Under the pieces are notes generated by a model, which searched no databases, was not told the origin of the DNA, and saw nothing but the letters and a program-made list of their open reading frames with translations. A DNA stretch of 64,000 nt from Neptuniibacter caesariensis. Lineage in GTDB: Bacteria > Pseudomonadota > Gammaproteobacteria > Pseudomonadales > Balneatricaceae. Location: positions 880,344 through 944,343 of the forward strand of contig NZ_CH724125.1 in NCBI RefSeq assembly GCF_000153345.1, in the 5' to 3' direction. A program made the position numbers and the translations under genes. Position 1 is the first letter of the stretch. Each line of letters opens with the position of its first letter. Shown one piece after another: positions 19,166 to 26,682 of the stretch.

Positions 19166-19807
19166 TTAAACAGTTTTCTTCCTTCTACGAGAGAAAGCTA
19201 AAAGGCCTAAGAGGGCTGAACCGAAGAACCACGCTGCAGCAGGTAGTGGAACGGGTGTTAGGTGTCCCTCTACTGTTGACTCAAGAAAGAAAATGTCAGC
19301 TACGCACTTGCTTCCACACCATTTGCTGTCCTTTGGGTTGTCTAACCAGAACTCGACATCAAGAATACCGTCATCATTGATTGAAGAGACATTGAGGTTA
19401 AAATCAAAATCCCATGGCGTTGTGTCTTTATTAGGAATAATATCAGCGCCTCCGTTGATATCCCAAATTTGAGAACCACTATCGAAGCTTACGCTCACTT
19501 CTTCGCGATAGTCCCATTGGATTAGTCCCCAGAATTTACTTCCACTCGAATCACTTGCTCCGCCATCATCCTTAAAAGTCATGGTGATTTTAGCATCAAG
19601 AACTTTATTAGGTGGGATTCCTAAGTACGACAGATCGTGCTGGTAACTGTAGGTATTGTGTTCATAAAGCTTGCCGGAAAGTCCGATTTGAGCGGCAGTT
19701 AATGTATCGCTAAACGGCACAACGGTTGCTGCTTGCGAACTATTTGTAATGCCCAAAAAAGCTATGATAGCTAATGCTAGCTCAGAAAGTTTTTGTTTCG
19801 AAATCAT
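19166..19807 (-). CDS. VPLPA-CTERM (PEP-CTERM-like) exported sorting-signal protein
   Basis: 213 aa with a Sec signal peptide (cleavage after SSQA, before ATVVPF). A ~150-residue beta-rich body has one Cys pair (KWCGSKC). The C-terminal sorting tripartite signal is VPLPAAAWFFGSALLGLLAF followed by SRRRKK: motif, membrane helix, basic tail. In known systems such tails are processed by an exosortase and are tied to exopolysaccharide or surface display; no exosortase is in this window. I choose the ATG at 19807 over an upstream TTG at 19822. Upstream lie a sigma-54 promoter and two enhancer-like repeats. The gene sits inside a duplication of the dusA-dgkA junction, so it looks acquired. Confidence 0.8.
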   Translation of the reverse strand: MISKQKLSELALAIIAFLGITNSSQAATVVPFSDTLTAAQIGLSGKLYEHNTYSYQHDLSYLGIPPNKVLDAKITMTFKDDGGASDSSGSKFWGLIQWDYREEVSVSFDSGSQIWDINGGADIIPNKDTTPWDFDFNLNVSSINDDGILDVEFWLDNPKDSKWCGSKCVADIFFLESTVEGHLTPVPLPAAAWFFGSALLGLLAFSRRRKKTV

Positions 19808-19883
19808 CAGTTCATCTCTCAATATTTCGGTAAATTAGGCTAGCTGGCTGAATAGAAATACTTTCATATTTTTATAAATATAA

Positions 19884-19900
19884 AGCAAAATTAAGGCCAA
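19884..19900 (-). promoter_or_regulatory. Sigma-54 (RpoN) promoter of the VPLPA-CTERM gene
   Basis: The minus strand reads TTGGCCTTAATTTTGCT: GG and GC separated by exactly 10 bases, close to the consensus TGGCAC-N5-TTGC. The predicted start near 19873 gives a ~65-nt leader. PEP-CTERM genes in other bacteria are known to use RpoN with the PrsK/PrsR system, which fits. Confidence 0.65.
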
Positions 19901-19960
19901 TATTTAATCTTTATTTAATTCAATATGTTATGTATTAGCTAAGAACCAATTTTTGAAAAT

Positions 19961-19978
19961 GTGTCGATTTTTTTTACA
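19961..19978 (-). promoter_or_regulatory. Enhancer-like repeat A upstream of the sigma-54 promoter
   Basis: The minus strand reads TGTAAAAAAAATCGACAC; it is one mismatch from repeat B, 32 bp further upstream. The ends TGT...ACA form a partial inverted repeat. Distance to the predicted start is about 90-105 bp, the usual range for bacterial enhancer-binding proteins. Confidence 0.55.
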
Positions 19979-19992
19979 TGGCTAGCAGGGCG

Positions 19993-20010
19993 GTGTCGGT
20001 TTTTTTTACA
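19993..20010 (-). promoter_or_regulatory. Enhancer-like repeat B upstream of the sigma-54 promoter
   Basis: The minus strand reads TGTAAAAAAAACCGACAC. The 32-bp offset from repeat A is about three helical turns, placing both sites on the same DNA face. Confidence 0.55.
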
Positions 20011-20260
20011 CTGGCCATGCAGAGTGGCTCGTTTAGTTGTTTAAAGGTGGCGGGCAGGACAGAAGCGCCATATTGACGAAGGCCTAATTGATCCAGGCAA
20101 GATGATTTTTGGTTTCAAGTTGGATTGAAAAGCGATTATCAACTAAAAGCGGCTTAGTAGAGGGTAGAAATTGAAATTTTAAATATAAAATACTGTAACT
20201 TTTTGATTTTACAATGCTCTTAATGAATAAGTCTTTGTGATTTATCACTGGCACAATGGT

Positions 20261-20404
20261 AAACGGCGGTTCAGGGTATCGGTAGTAGAGCTCATTAAGG
20301 TGCAGTAACAACTTTGAAGTGAAAATCAGCAGCGATTATACCCTGTCTGGGGATTTTGCGCTGCATCAGGCTGGGTTAAGTGATAGCCTAGCGTCATTAC
20401 AGGC
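20261..20404. repeat. Direct repeat copy 2 of the dusA-dgkA junction (144 bp)
   Basis: Partner of 18800-18943. It carries a dead dusA start: one A is missing in the run after codon 11, and the sequence beyond it (FTIVPV in the shifted frame) is only faintly dusA-like. The other side runs directly into dgkA, so this copy keeps the dgkA promoter region. Confidence 0.95.
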
Positions 20405-20429
20405 GATAGATAAAGGTTTTTTGTTGCAA

Positions 20430-20819
20430 ATGACTGATTCAGACAACGGTTACACCACAAAAAATACAGGCTTTAAACGTTTTTACCATGCTTCCATCTA
20501 TTCCTGGCAGGGGCTTAAGGCGGCCTATGCTCAAGAGCCCGCTTTCCGCTATGAGGTTTGGGGGAGTGCGGTTCTTATCCCGTTGGCCTTTTTTGTCGCA
20601 CAAAGCCCGATGCAGCTGGCTGCGTTGATCTCTACCTGCCTGTTAGTACTGGCCTTTGAACTGGTAAATACAGCGATTGAAGCGGTGGTTGACCGTGCCG
20701 GAACTGAGTTTCATGAGCTAGCCGGTCTTGCTAAAGATCTGGGCTCCGCTGTGGTTATGGTATCACTTGGGATCGGAGCACTGATCTGGTGGGCGGTTCT
20801 CTGGACTAACTTTGCCTGA
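20430..20819 (+). CDS. dgkA: Diacylglycerol kinase DgkA
   Basis: Small trimeric inner-membrane kinase that recycles diacylglycerol to phosphatidic acid. 129 aa from the ATG at 20430, with three TM helices. The signature is VNTAIEAVVDRAGTEFHELA followed by KDLGSAVVM, holding the catalytic Glu/Asn residues. The reading frame is open further upstream to 20319, but that part is translated intergenic repeat sequence, so the internal ATG is preferred (AAAGG lies 13 bases upstream). Confidence 0.92.
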   Translation: MTDSDNGYTTKNTGFKRFYHASIYSWQGLKAAYAQEPAFRYEVWGSAVLIPLAFFVAQSPMQLAALISTCLLVLAFELVNTAIEAVVDRAGTEFHELAGLAKDLGSAVVMVSLGIGALIWWAVLWTNFA

Positions 20820-20914
20820 TCTCTGTTCTTCAGCCACTAGATTCTAGTGGCTCGCCACACCCCGCAAGTATATAATTGCGACCATTCTTTTTTATCTGAT
20901 TTCCAAGGACACCA

Positions 20915-22417
20915 ATGACGACTGTTCGTACCCGTGTTGCACCTTCTCCAACAGGTGACCCTCATGTAGGCACTGCTTACATTGCGTTGTTTAACCTGGC
21001 ATTTGCCCGTCAGCATGGCGGTCAGTTTATTCTTCGTATCGAAGATACTGACCAGACGCGTAGCACTGCAGAATCTGAGCAGAAGATTCTGGATTCAATG
21101 CGTTGGTTAGGCCTGGAGTGGGACGAAGGTCCGGATGTGGGTGGTCCGTTTGGCCCTTACCGTCAGAGCGAACGTAAAGCAGATTATGCAAAATACGCGA
21201 TGCAGCTGGTGGAAGAGGGTAAAGCGTTTCTTTGCTACCGTACCTCTGAAGAGCTGGATGAACTGCGTGCGGCACGTCGTGCAGCGGGTGGTCACACCGC
21301 TCTGAAACAGAGTGACCTGGCGCTGCCTGAAGATGAAGTCGAAAAGCGTAAAGCGGCTGGCGCACCTTATGTGGTACGTATGGTTGTGCCGGAAGGCGAA
21401 GGTGCGTGCGAAGTTGACGATATGCTACGCGGTACGATCGAGCTGGAATGGGGCATGGTGGATGCGCAGATCCTGCTGAAATCTGACGGTATGCCAACTT
21501 ACCACTTGGCTAACGTGGTTGATGATCATCTTATGGAGATCACCCACGTAATCCGTGGTGAAGAGTGGATCAACTCAGCGCCTAAGCACAAGTTGCTTTA
21601 TGAATACTTCGGTTGGGATATGCCAAAGCTTTGCCATATGCCACTGCTGCGTAACCCGGACAAATCTAAGCTATCTAAGCGTAAGAACCCGACTAGTATT
21701 CTGTACTACGAGCGCATGGGCTTCTTGCCAGAAGCACTGCTGAACTACCTGGGTCGGATGGGTTGGTCTATGCCGGATGAAAGCGAGAAGTTCAGCCGTC
21801 AGCAGATGTTTGATAACTTCGATATCCAGCGTGTATCGCTGGGTGGCCCGATCTTCGATCAGGAGAAGCTGAGCTGGTTGAACGGTCTTTGGCTTCGTGA
21901 AGATCTGGATGCGGCTCAGTTCGCTGCCAAATACCAGGAGTGGGCGCTAAACCCGGAATACCTGATGCAGATCGTACCGCTGATCCAGCAGCGCGTAGAA
22001 AAACTGTCTGACGTTGCACCGCTGGCAAGCTTCTTCCTGGCAGGTATGCTGGATATCAGCGAAGCGGACTTTGAACATAAGTCGCTGGAAAAAGACGATA
22101 TCCGCCGTATGATGCAGTACTCTGTATGGCTGTTGGATACTGAAAACCAGTGGAATAAAGACCGTCTATTCGGCCAACTGAAGCAGCTTTCTGAAGCGAT
22201 GGGCTTCAAGATCCGCGACTTCCTGTTCCCGCTGTTTATAGCGGTTGCAGGCACTAACCAGACGGTTTCTGTGATGGACTCTATGGCGATTCTGGGTGCA
22301 GACATGACCCGTGCGCGTCTTCGTCATGCCCTGAATGTGCTGGGCGGACCTTCTAAGAAGGAAGCGAAGCGCTGGGAGAAAGAGTACCGCGAGCTGAGCA
22401 ATCAGATCGAAGGTTAA
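20915..22417 (+). CDS. gltX: Glutamyl-tRNA synthetase
   Basis: 500-aa class I aminoacyl-tRNA synthetase charging tRNA-Glu. The HIGH-type motif is [13 protein letters not shown], and the second catalytic loop is [23 protein letters not shown] and [15 protein letters not shown] are family-typical. AAGGA precedes the ATG. It ends at a strong hairpin terminator and is followed by the tRNA-Ala gene. Codon use is markedly more biased than in neighbours, as expected for a highly expressed gene. Confidence 0.96.
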   Translation: MTTVRTRVAPSPTGDPHVGTAYIALFNLAFARQHGGQFILRIEDTDQTRSTAESEQKILDSMRWLGLEWDEGPDVGGPFGPYRQSERKADYAKYAMQLVEEGKAFLCYRTSEELDELRAARRAAGGHTALKQSDLALPEDEVEKRKAAGAPYVVRMVVPEGEGACEVDDMLRGTIELEWGMVDAQILLKSDGMPTYHLANVVDDHLMEITHVIRGEEWINSAPKHKLLYEYFGWDMPKLCHMPLLRNPDKSKLSKRKNPTSILYYERMGFLPEALLNYLGRMGWSMPDESEKFSRQQMFDNFDIQRVSLGGPIFDQEKLSWLNGLWLREDLDAAQFAAKYQEWALNPEYLMQIVPLIQQRVEKLSDVAPLASFFLAGMLDISEADFEHKSLEKDDIRRMMQYSVWLLDTENQWNKDRLFGQLKQLSEAMGFKIRDFLFPLFIAVAGTNQTVSVMDSMAILGADMTRARLRHALNVLGGPSKKEAKRWEKEYRELSNQIEG

Positions 22418-22439
22418 TAGGCTCACTGAGTGAGCGCGA

Positions 22440-22473
22440 AAGTCGGCTAAACCCGGTGGGGTTCAGCCGACTT
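22440..22473 (+). terminator. Terminator of gltX
   Basis: A 9-bp stem AAGTCGGCT/AGCCGACTT with an inner AACCC/GGGTT stem is followed by CAATTTT. Confidence 0.88.
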
Positions 22474-22623
22474 CAATTTTCCGATATTAGCTGTTCTTAG
22501 CTGCTGTTCCCCGAACCAGGCTGAACATACAATATAACCCTTTGAACTCCCTACCTTTTACCTATCGAAAACCTGCTTGACACAAAATTGTCGGCTCATT
22601 AATATAGCCTGCACTTCATATAT

Positions 22624-22699
22624 GGGGCCTTAGCTCAGCTGGGAGAGCGGTTCGCTGGCAGCGAACAGGTCAGCGGTTCGATCCCGCTAGGCTCCACCA
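22624..22699 (+). tRNA. tRNA-Ala (anticodon GGC)
   Basis: 76 nt, full cloverleaf with encoded CCA. Acceptor stem GGGGCCT/AGGCTCC (one G-T pair); anticodon stem GTTCG/CGAAC with loop CTGGCAG; T-arm GGTTCGATCC. It closely matches E. coli tRNA-Ala(GGC). Its 3' 47 bases are repeated at 24120-24166, marking it as an integration target. Confidence 0.97.
22653..22699 (+). repeat. attL-like direct repeat inside the tRNA-Ala 3' end (47 bp)
   Basis: Identical over 47 bp to 24120-24166, from the anticodon arm through the CCA end. Confidence 0.93.
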
Positions 22700-23000
22700 T
22701 TCTACGTGGCTTACACGGTTAGCATTTACTAACTGGACAAAAATTATTTTTGTCCAGAGGACAAAAACAAAAATCCCTCCAGATATTAGTCAAGCTTCTT
22801 CTGAATATTTATATATATTTCATATGGTTACGGAGTTTTTTTGCTCTTTTTAGCTGTGAGAGAGCGGTTCGCTCTTTTTAAGTGTTCCTAACTATTACGG
22901 ATATTGCTAAATTAATAATCCCTTATTTTTGTTGGATGCAGAAATATTGATGTTAGCGAAGCTACGCTATTAACAGTTTTTTATGAATGAAAGGGAATCG
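22700..23000. other. Left non-coding part of the island
   Basis: About 300 bp, AT-rich. Holds a hairpin with a T-tract (22860-22879) and a short sequence resembling part of the tRNA (see findings). It probably contains the promoter of the island gene. I see no coding sequence. Confidence 0.5.
22860..22879 (+). terminator. Hairpin with T-tract inside the island
   Basis: Stem AGAGCG/CGCTCT, loop GTT, then TTTT(A). It could end read-through transcription from the tRNA before the island gene. Confidence 0.55.
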
Positions 23001-24047
23001 ATGAATAAGGTAAAGCTATACGGGAAAATTAGGGAACTGCTTGTAGATGTTGAAACGCTTAGTATCCCTTTTGTAGAAGTCATGCATATTTTTTCTAGTG
23101 AGGCACTAAAGTTCAAAGAATATGATGGCTTTATTCAAGAGCAAACTGTTGATCAACAAAAAAGAGCTAAGATAACTAATCAGATTCAAAACGCCATACG
23201 AAAAGAAAAAGAGGCCTACAGACCAAGTCAATTACTGAGGTCCATAATTAACTTTGAGGATCGTCTCGACGAAATTTCGAAATTATTACCAGAAACGAGT
23301 AGAAGTTCATCAGGTAAGGTACTAGCAAATTTTCACAATAGTTTGGCTGATTTTTTGCACTCATTTGACAATTACAAGAGTAATGTAACTGTTGGAACTG
23401 GCTTCAGCTTAGCGTTGTGCTCTTTAGAGTTGCAAGTATCTTTGAGTATTTTACTACCTCATCTTGCTTCTATGCTGCCAAATAATCAAATTGAGGATGT
23501 AGGTGAACGAGTAGAGATTAACTTGTATCTTTCTAATGTAGACTCGTTAGGTGAATTTGGTAAAAAACTGATTGCTGTTGAAGAACTTTATAATGTATTT
23601 GTTGAATTGAATGGTGGCAAAGTTACAGAGTCACCAATAGAAATACAAAATATTGAAAATGGTAGTTTGGTTCTTTCAATACTTTCTCTACCTGTTGTTG
23701 GTGAAATGTTAAAGCTAACCTTGGGAAGGGCTGCTAGTTATATTCAGGGTGAATATACAAGAAAGGGGCAGATTGAAGGTTTACCGCCTGTAGTATCTTC
23801 AATTGAAGGTGTTTTAAGGATTAGTGAGCAACTTCAAAGGAATGGGATTGATACTCAAGAAATTAATGAGGAACTACAAGCAGCAACTGTGAAAATCGCA
23901 AGAAACATAAACGCTCTAATTAAAGATCAGCCTTGTGTACAGATTAATGAAGAGTTGCATGATATAGGTGATGACAGAGCCCAGTTGATGATCGAACAAA
24001 GCAAGACTATGAGACTTGAAGATCAAAGTTCCCCTGATACTGAATAG
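23001..24047 (+). CDS. Unknown protein, sole cargo of the tRNA-Ala island
   Basis: 348 aa from the ATG at 23001, chosen because AAGGGA precedes it; an in-frame ATG at 22983 is the alternative. I do not recognise the family. The N-terminal third is helical and charged (about 50-100, a possible coiled coil around KRAKITNQIQNAIRKEKEA). A central hydrophobic stretch (about 130-160) is rich in Leu/Ser. Around residues 215-245 is IENGSLVLSIL-type sequence followed by a helix, a pattern I associate loosely with effector-adjacent domains in accessory proteins. No signal peptide. Codon use is AT-rich, unlike neighbours. Position suggests an accessory (possibly defence) function, but that is inference. 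Confidence 0.75.
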   Translation: MNKVKLYGKIRELLVDVETLSIPFVEVMHIFSSEALKFKEYDGFIQEQTVDQQKRAKITNQIQNAIRKEKEAYRPSQLLRSIINFEDRLDEISKLLPETSRSSSGKVLANFHNSLADFLHSFDNYKSNVTVGTGFSLALCSLELQVSLSILLPHLASMLPNNQIEDVGERVEINLYLSNVDSLGEFGKKLIAVEELYNVFVELNGGKVTESPIEIQNIENGSLVLSILSLPVVGEMLKLTLGRAASYIQGEYTRKGQIEGLPPVVSSIEGVLRISEQLQRNGIDTQEINEELQAATVKIARNINALIKDQPCVQINEELHDIGDDRAQLMIEQSKTMRLEDQSSPDTE

Positions 24048-24119
24048 AGAGCTTTTTTAATTGCGCTCTTATGCTTTTTATTGCTTATATATCAATTAGA
24101 TAGGTTTTTGTCCTCGCAC

Positions 24120-24166
24120 CGCTGGCAGCGAACAGGTCAGCGGTTCGATCCCGCTAGGCTCCACCA
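24120..24166 (+). repeat. attR-like direct repeat of the tRNA-Ala 3' end (47 bp)
   Basis: Perfect copy of 22653-22699. The 5' half of the tRNA is absent, so this is not a second tRNA gene. Confidence 0.93.
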
Positions 24167-24267
24167 ATTCCTTTTTCCTTTCTAAGTTTGTTTCCTGATC
24201 CCGATTTCTGAGATAGATTAAACACCTCATACTTTTCCATGTTATGTGGCATACCCGAGGTGCTTAA

Positions 24268-24762
24268 ATGGACTTTCAGATAAAAGAGATTCAACCCGAA
24301 GATGATGCGGCGGTATGCCAGATTATTAAGCAGGTCGGGCAAGAGTTCGGCGCTGTTGGTGAGGGCTATGGGCCTTCAGATGGTGAGGTGATCTGTATGA
24401 GCCAGCATTACAGCGATAGTACCGGTAGTCGGTATCTGGTCGCAAAAGTCGATGGAGTCATCGTGGGCGGTGGTGGGATTGCTGCCCTGAGTGGTGCTGA
24501 GGATGTGGCAGAGCTCAAGAAGTTGTTTCTGCTGCCTACGAGCAGAGGGATGGGCATCGGCCGCGCTTTAGCTGAAGCCTGCCTGGCGTTCGCGCAAGCA
24601 CATGGTTATCGCAGTTGTTATCTGGACACGCTCTGCAGTATGAAATCAGCCATTGCCTTATATGAACAGCTGGGTTTCCAGCGGTTAGATCAGCCGTTTG
24701 CCAGCTCTGAACATAACGGTTGTGATGTCTGGATGCTTAAAGAGTTAGTGGTAACCGGCTAA
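24268..24762 (+). CDS. GNAT-family N-acetyltransferase
   Basis: 164 aa. The acetyl-CoA-binding motif A is LKKLFLLPTSRGMGIGRALA (R-G-x-G-I-G), and motif B ends ALYEQLGFQ. No signal peptide. The substrate cannot be told; small-molecule or N-terminal acetylation is usual for this group. It lies directly after the island's right end, with GAGG before the ATG. Confidence 0.9.
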   Translation: MDFQIKEIQPEDDAAVCQIIKQVGQEFGAVGEGYGPSDGEVICMSQHYSDSTGSRYLVAKVDGVIVGGGGIAALSGAEDVAELKKLFLLPTSRGMGIGRALAEACLAFAQAHGYRSCYLDTLCSMKSAIALYEQLGFQRLDQPFASSEHNGCDVWMLKELVVTG

Positions 24763-24790
24763 CTCTTTATTTGTGCAAAGCGGGTAGCCT

Positions 24791-25048
24791 TCAGCCAAGT
24801 ACCAGATCACCTTTCTGATCGATCAGCCCTTTGGCTTTCTTATGTGTCAGCTCTACACATGTTTCACGGTCTGCGATGCGATCAACCACCGTGTAGTTTC
24901 TCTGACGACCCTTCTTACTAATGACGGCATTAATACGAAAACGGCCAAAGTCTTCTTCAGGTGCCGCGGTAATCGTGTAGCCCTTATAGCGGATTGCGCC
25001 TTCTGGAAGCGGCGAAAATAAAGAGGTGATGGAAGAGAGTAAACCCAT
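24791..25048 (-). CDS. HlyU-family small protein
   Basis: 85 aa. The pattern EGAIRYKGYTITAAPEEDFGRFRINAVISK, in which the key parts are YKGY-I-A-P and the Gly/Arg-rich strand, followed by KKAKGLIDQKGD at the end, fits the HlyU family. Members are described as transcriptional activators in vibrios, though most are uncharacterised. AGGATC lies before the ATG. It is convergent with the GNAT gene. Confidence 0.75.
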   Translation of the reverse strand: MGLLSSITSLFSPLPEGAIRYKGYTITAAPEEDFGRFRINAVISKKGRQRNYTVVDRIADRETCVELTHKKAKGLIDQKGDLVLG

Positions 25049-25378
25049 GGTAGAGATCCTGTGTTGTATTTTTTTTAATCAATACTAAAGGGCTTTTCAG
25101 GCTGAAGGGAACGGCTTAAATACCAAAGAAGGTTGGGTAGTAGTCTTTATTAGGTACTAAGGTCTAAGTTAATTGATCGGTGCTTCTATCCTCAATTAAG
25201 TGTTAATCATAAAAACATATAACCATAATAATAGTGTTTGAATTATTTGTATAAGTTGTTGTAGTCAGAGCTTTAGTCATCAAAAGAAGATATTCATTTG
25301 TTTGAATTTAATCAGTAAAAGCTAATGTTTTCATCTATATTACATTGTGAAGCAGTTAACGCCTTTTAGGAGTACATA
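25049..25378. other. Upstream region of the LEPR-XLL operon
   Basis: 330 bp without a gene, AT-rich. The only structure I see is the inverted repeat at 25169-25199. The last bases carry a good ribosome site (AGGAG) for the gene at 25379. The operon promoter should lie here. Confidence 0.5.
25169..25199. promoter_or_regulatory. Inverted repeat, possible operator
   Basis: TTAATTGA and TCAATTAA, perfect 8-bp arms with a 15-bp spacer, lie about 180 bp before the first gene of the eight-gene unit. Candidate binding site; unproven. Confidence 0.3.
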
Positions 25379-26656
25379 ATGTTTAGTAAGGGCGATCATA
25401 AATTTCTTTATTCTTCTTTAAATTCAATTGGTGCATGTGTTGCTGTAGTTGAGCGTCAAACCAACCATTTCAATCTGATTTCCGGTAACGAACTCTTTGC
25501 TGATTTAGTTGGGGAGGAGATTAGTCGGATTGTCGCACGTGAACTCTCCAGTTTTTTGCCTCGCTATGTGGTTAAAGACTTACAAGCGCACTTAAAGGCT
25601 TGCTGTGAAGATCAGGAATCTCAAGAATATGAGCAACCGATAGACCTTGAGACAGGAACAACCTGGTGGCGATTTATTCTATCTCCCATTATTAGCAACG
25701 AAAATACCATCACCAGGGTAATGATAACGGCCATTGATATTACGGAGAAGGTGGGTCTGGAATCATCACTTCAAACAGCGCATGAGAGGTTCGAGGCGAT
25801 TATTGAATCCGCCTACGATGGCATTGTCGTCATCAATGGTGATGAAGATATTGAGTATATGAATGAGTCTGCCTGCGATATGTTTGGTTTTGCTAGGGAT
25901 GAGATCATCAGCAAGAAATTAGACCTTCTTATCCCTAAAAAATATCGTTCTCCGCATAAAGCACATGTAGATGCATTTAAATCTTCACCCATAAAATCGC
26001 GTCAAATGCATGCGCGCGCTTCAGTTGTTGGTTTAAGAAAAGACGGAGAAGAGTTTCCTGTTGAGGTCACTATCTCAAAAATTGCTGTTGGAGATGGTTA
26101 TGAAATGACCGCTGTGATCCGGGATATCTCTGAACGATCTGCTTTAATGGAAGAACTGAGGAAAGCTGCAGTAGAGGATGCGCTAACCAAGACATATAAC
26201 CGCAGGCACTTAGACCGAATTTTGCATCGGGAGCTAGCGCGTTCGCAGCGGTTTGGTCATACCTTTAGTGTCGTGTTGTTTGATTTGGACAATTTTAAAC
26301 AGATCAATGATGAATATGGTCACGCGATAGGTGACCAGGTACTGATCAGCTTGGTGGATGCTGTTAACGATCAAATTAGGGAAGTCGATGTATTTGGCCG
26401 GTGGGGAGGCGATGAATTTATGTTGGTTCTCCCTGAAACGAATTTGGAAACAGCGACGGTTTGGGCTGAACGGTTCTGGGGATTGGCTGTAGATGAGTTC
26501 TTTAATCTGGCCACAACGGATATGGGATATAGCTTTAGTGGGGGGATTACCCAATACCGCGCAGGTGATGATACGGTTGAAAAAATACTTAAACGTTGTG
26601 ATCGAGCGATGTACAAAGCTAAAGAAAATGGCAGAGCTACTTTTGAGTCTGAATGA
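25379..26656 (+). CDS. PAS-PAS-GGDEF diguanylate cyclase
   Basis: 425-aa soluble c-di-GMP synthase. A first PAS-like domain spans about 1-125, and a second is a canonical PAS (about 135-255, ESAYDGIVVINGDEDIEYMN). The GGDEF domain (about 265-425) has all key residues: LFDLDNFKQIND (metal Asp), GHAIGD and WGGDEF. No RxxD inhibitory site is obvious. It is the first gene of the LEPR-XLL unit, 26 bp before the next frame, so it probably supplies the local c-di-GMP that the unit reads. Confidence 0.93.
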   Translation: MFSKGDHKFLYSSLNSIGACVAVVERQTNHFNLISGNELFADLVGEEISRIVARELSSFLPRYVVKDLQAHLKACCEDQESQEYEQPIDLETGTTWWRFILSPIISNENTITRVMITAIDITEKVGLESSLQTAHERFEAIIESAYDGIVVINGDEDIEYMNESACDMFGFARDEIISKKLDLLIPKKYRSPHKAHVDAFKSSPIKSRQMHARASVVGLRKDGEEFPVEVTISKIAVGDGYEMTAVIRDISERSALMEELRKAAVEDALTKTYNRRHLDRILHRELARSQRFGHTFSVVLFDLDNFKQINDEYGHAIGDQVLISLVDAVNDQIREVDVFGRWGGDEFMLVLPETNLETATVWAERFWGLAVDEFFNLATTDMGYSFSGGITQYRAGDDTVEKILKRCDRAMYKAKENGRATFESE

Positions 26657-26682
26657 TATGATGGCTTTTAAGTAACGGATAA

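Larger units (their letters stand above)
19808..20429. other. Long regulatory and remnant region between the VPLPA-CTERM gene and dgkA
   Basis: AT-rich. Holds, from left to right, the leader of the VPLPA-CTERM gene, a sigma-54-type promoter (19884-19900), two 18-bp repeats (19961-19978, 19993-20010), about 250 bp with nothing recognisable except a decayed dusA-like end, and repeat copy 2 (20261-20404), which supplies the dgkA upstream region. Confidence 0.6.
22653..24166. mobile_element. Minimal tRNA-Ala-integrated genomic island (1.47 kb)
   Basis: Bounded by perfect 47-bp direct repeats of the tRNA 3' half, the classic footprint of tyrosine-recombinase integration in which the tRNA is kept intact. 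The interior is AT-rich compared with both flanks and holds one unknown gene. No integrase, excisionase or replication gene is present, so it is either a decayed island or a small element mobilised by another integrase. Confidence 0.82.

Noticed and set aside
19027-19380. 117-aa plus-strand frame overlapping the VPLPA-CTERM gene
   Set aside because: It runs through the terminator hairpin and antisense to a gene with a recognisable signal peptide and sorting tail.
20084-20311. 75-aa frame on the minus strand starting inside repeat copy 2
   Set aside because: Its N-terminus is out-of-frame dusA start sequence and the rest is AT-rich with no family likeness; explained as a decayed dusA end.
20319-20429. 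N-terminal extension of DgkA
   Set aside because: It is translated intergenic repeat sequence; DgkA proteins start near the internal ATG at 20430.
24120-24166. A second tRNA gene at the right end of the island
   Set aside because: Only the 3' 47 bases are present; the acceptor 5' strand and D-arm are missing, so it is an att copy.
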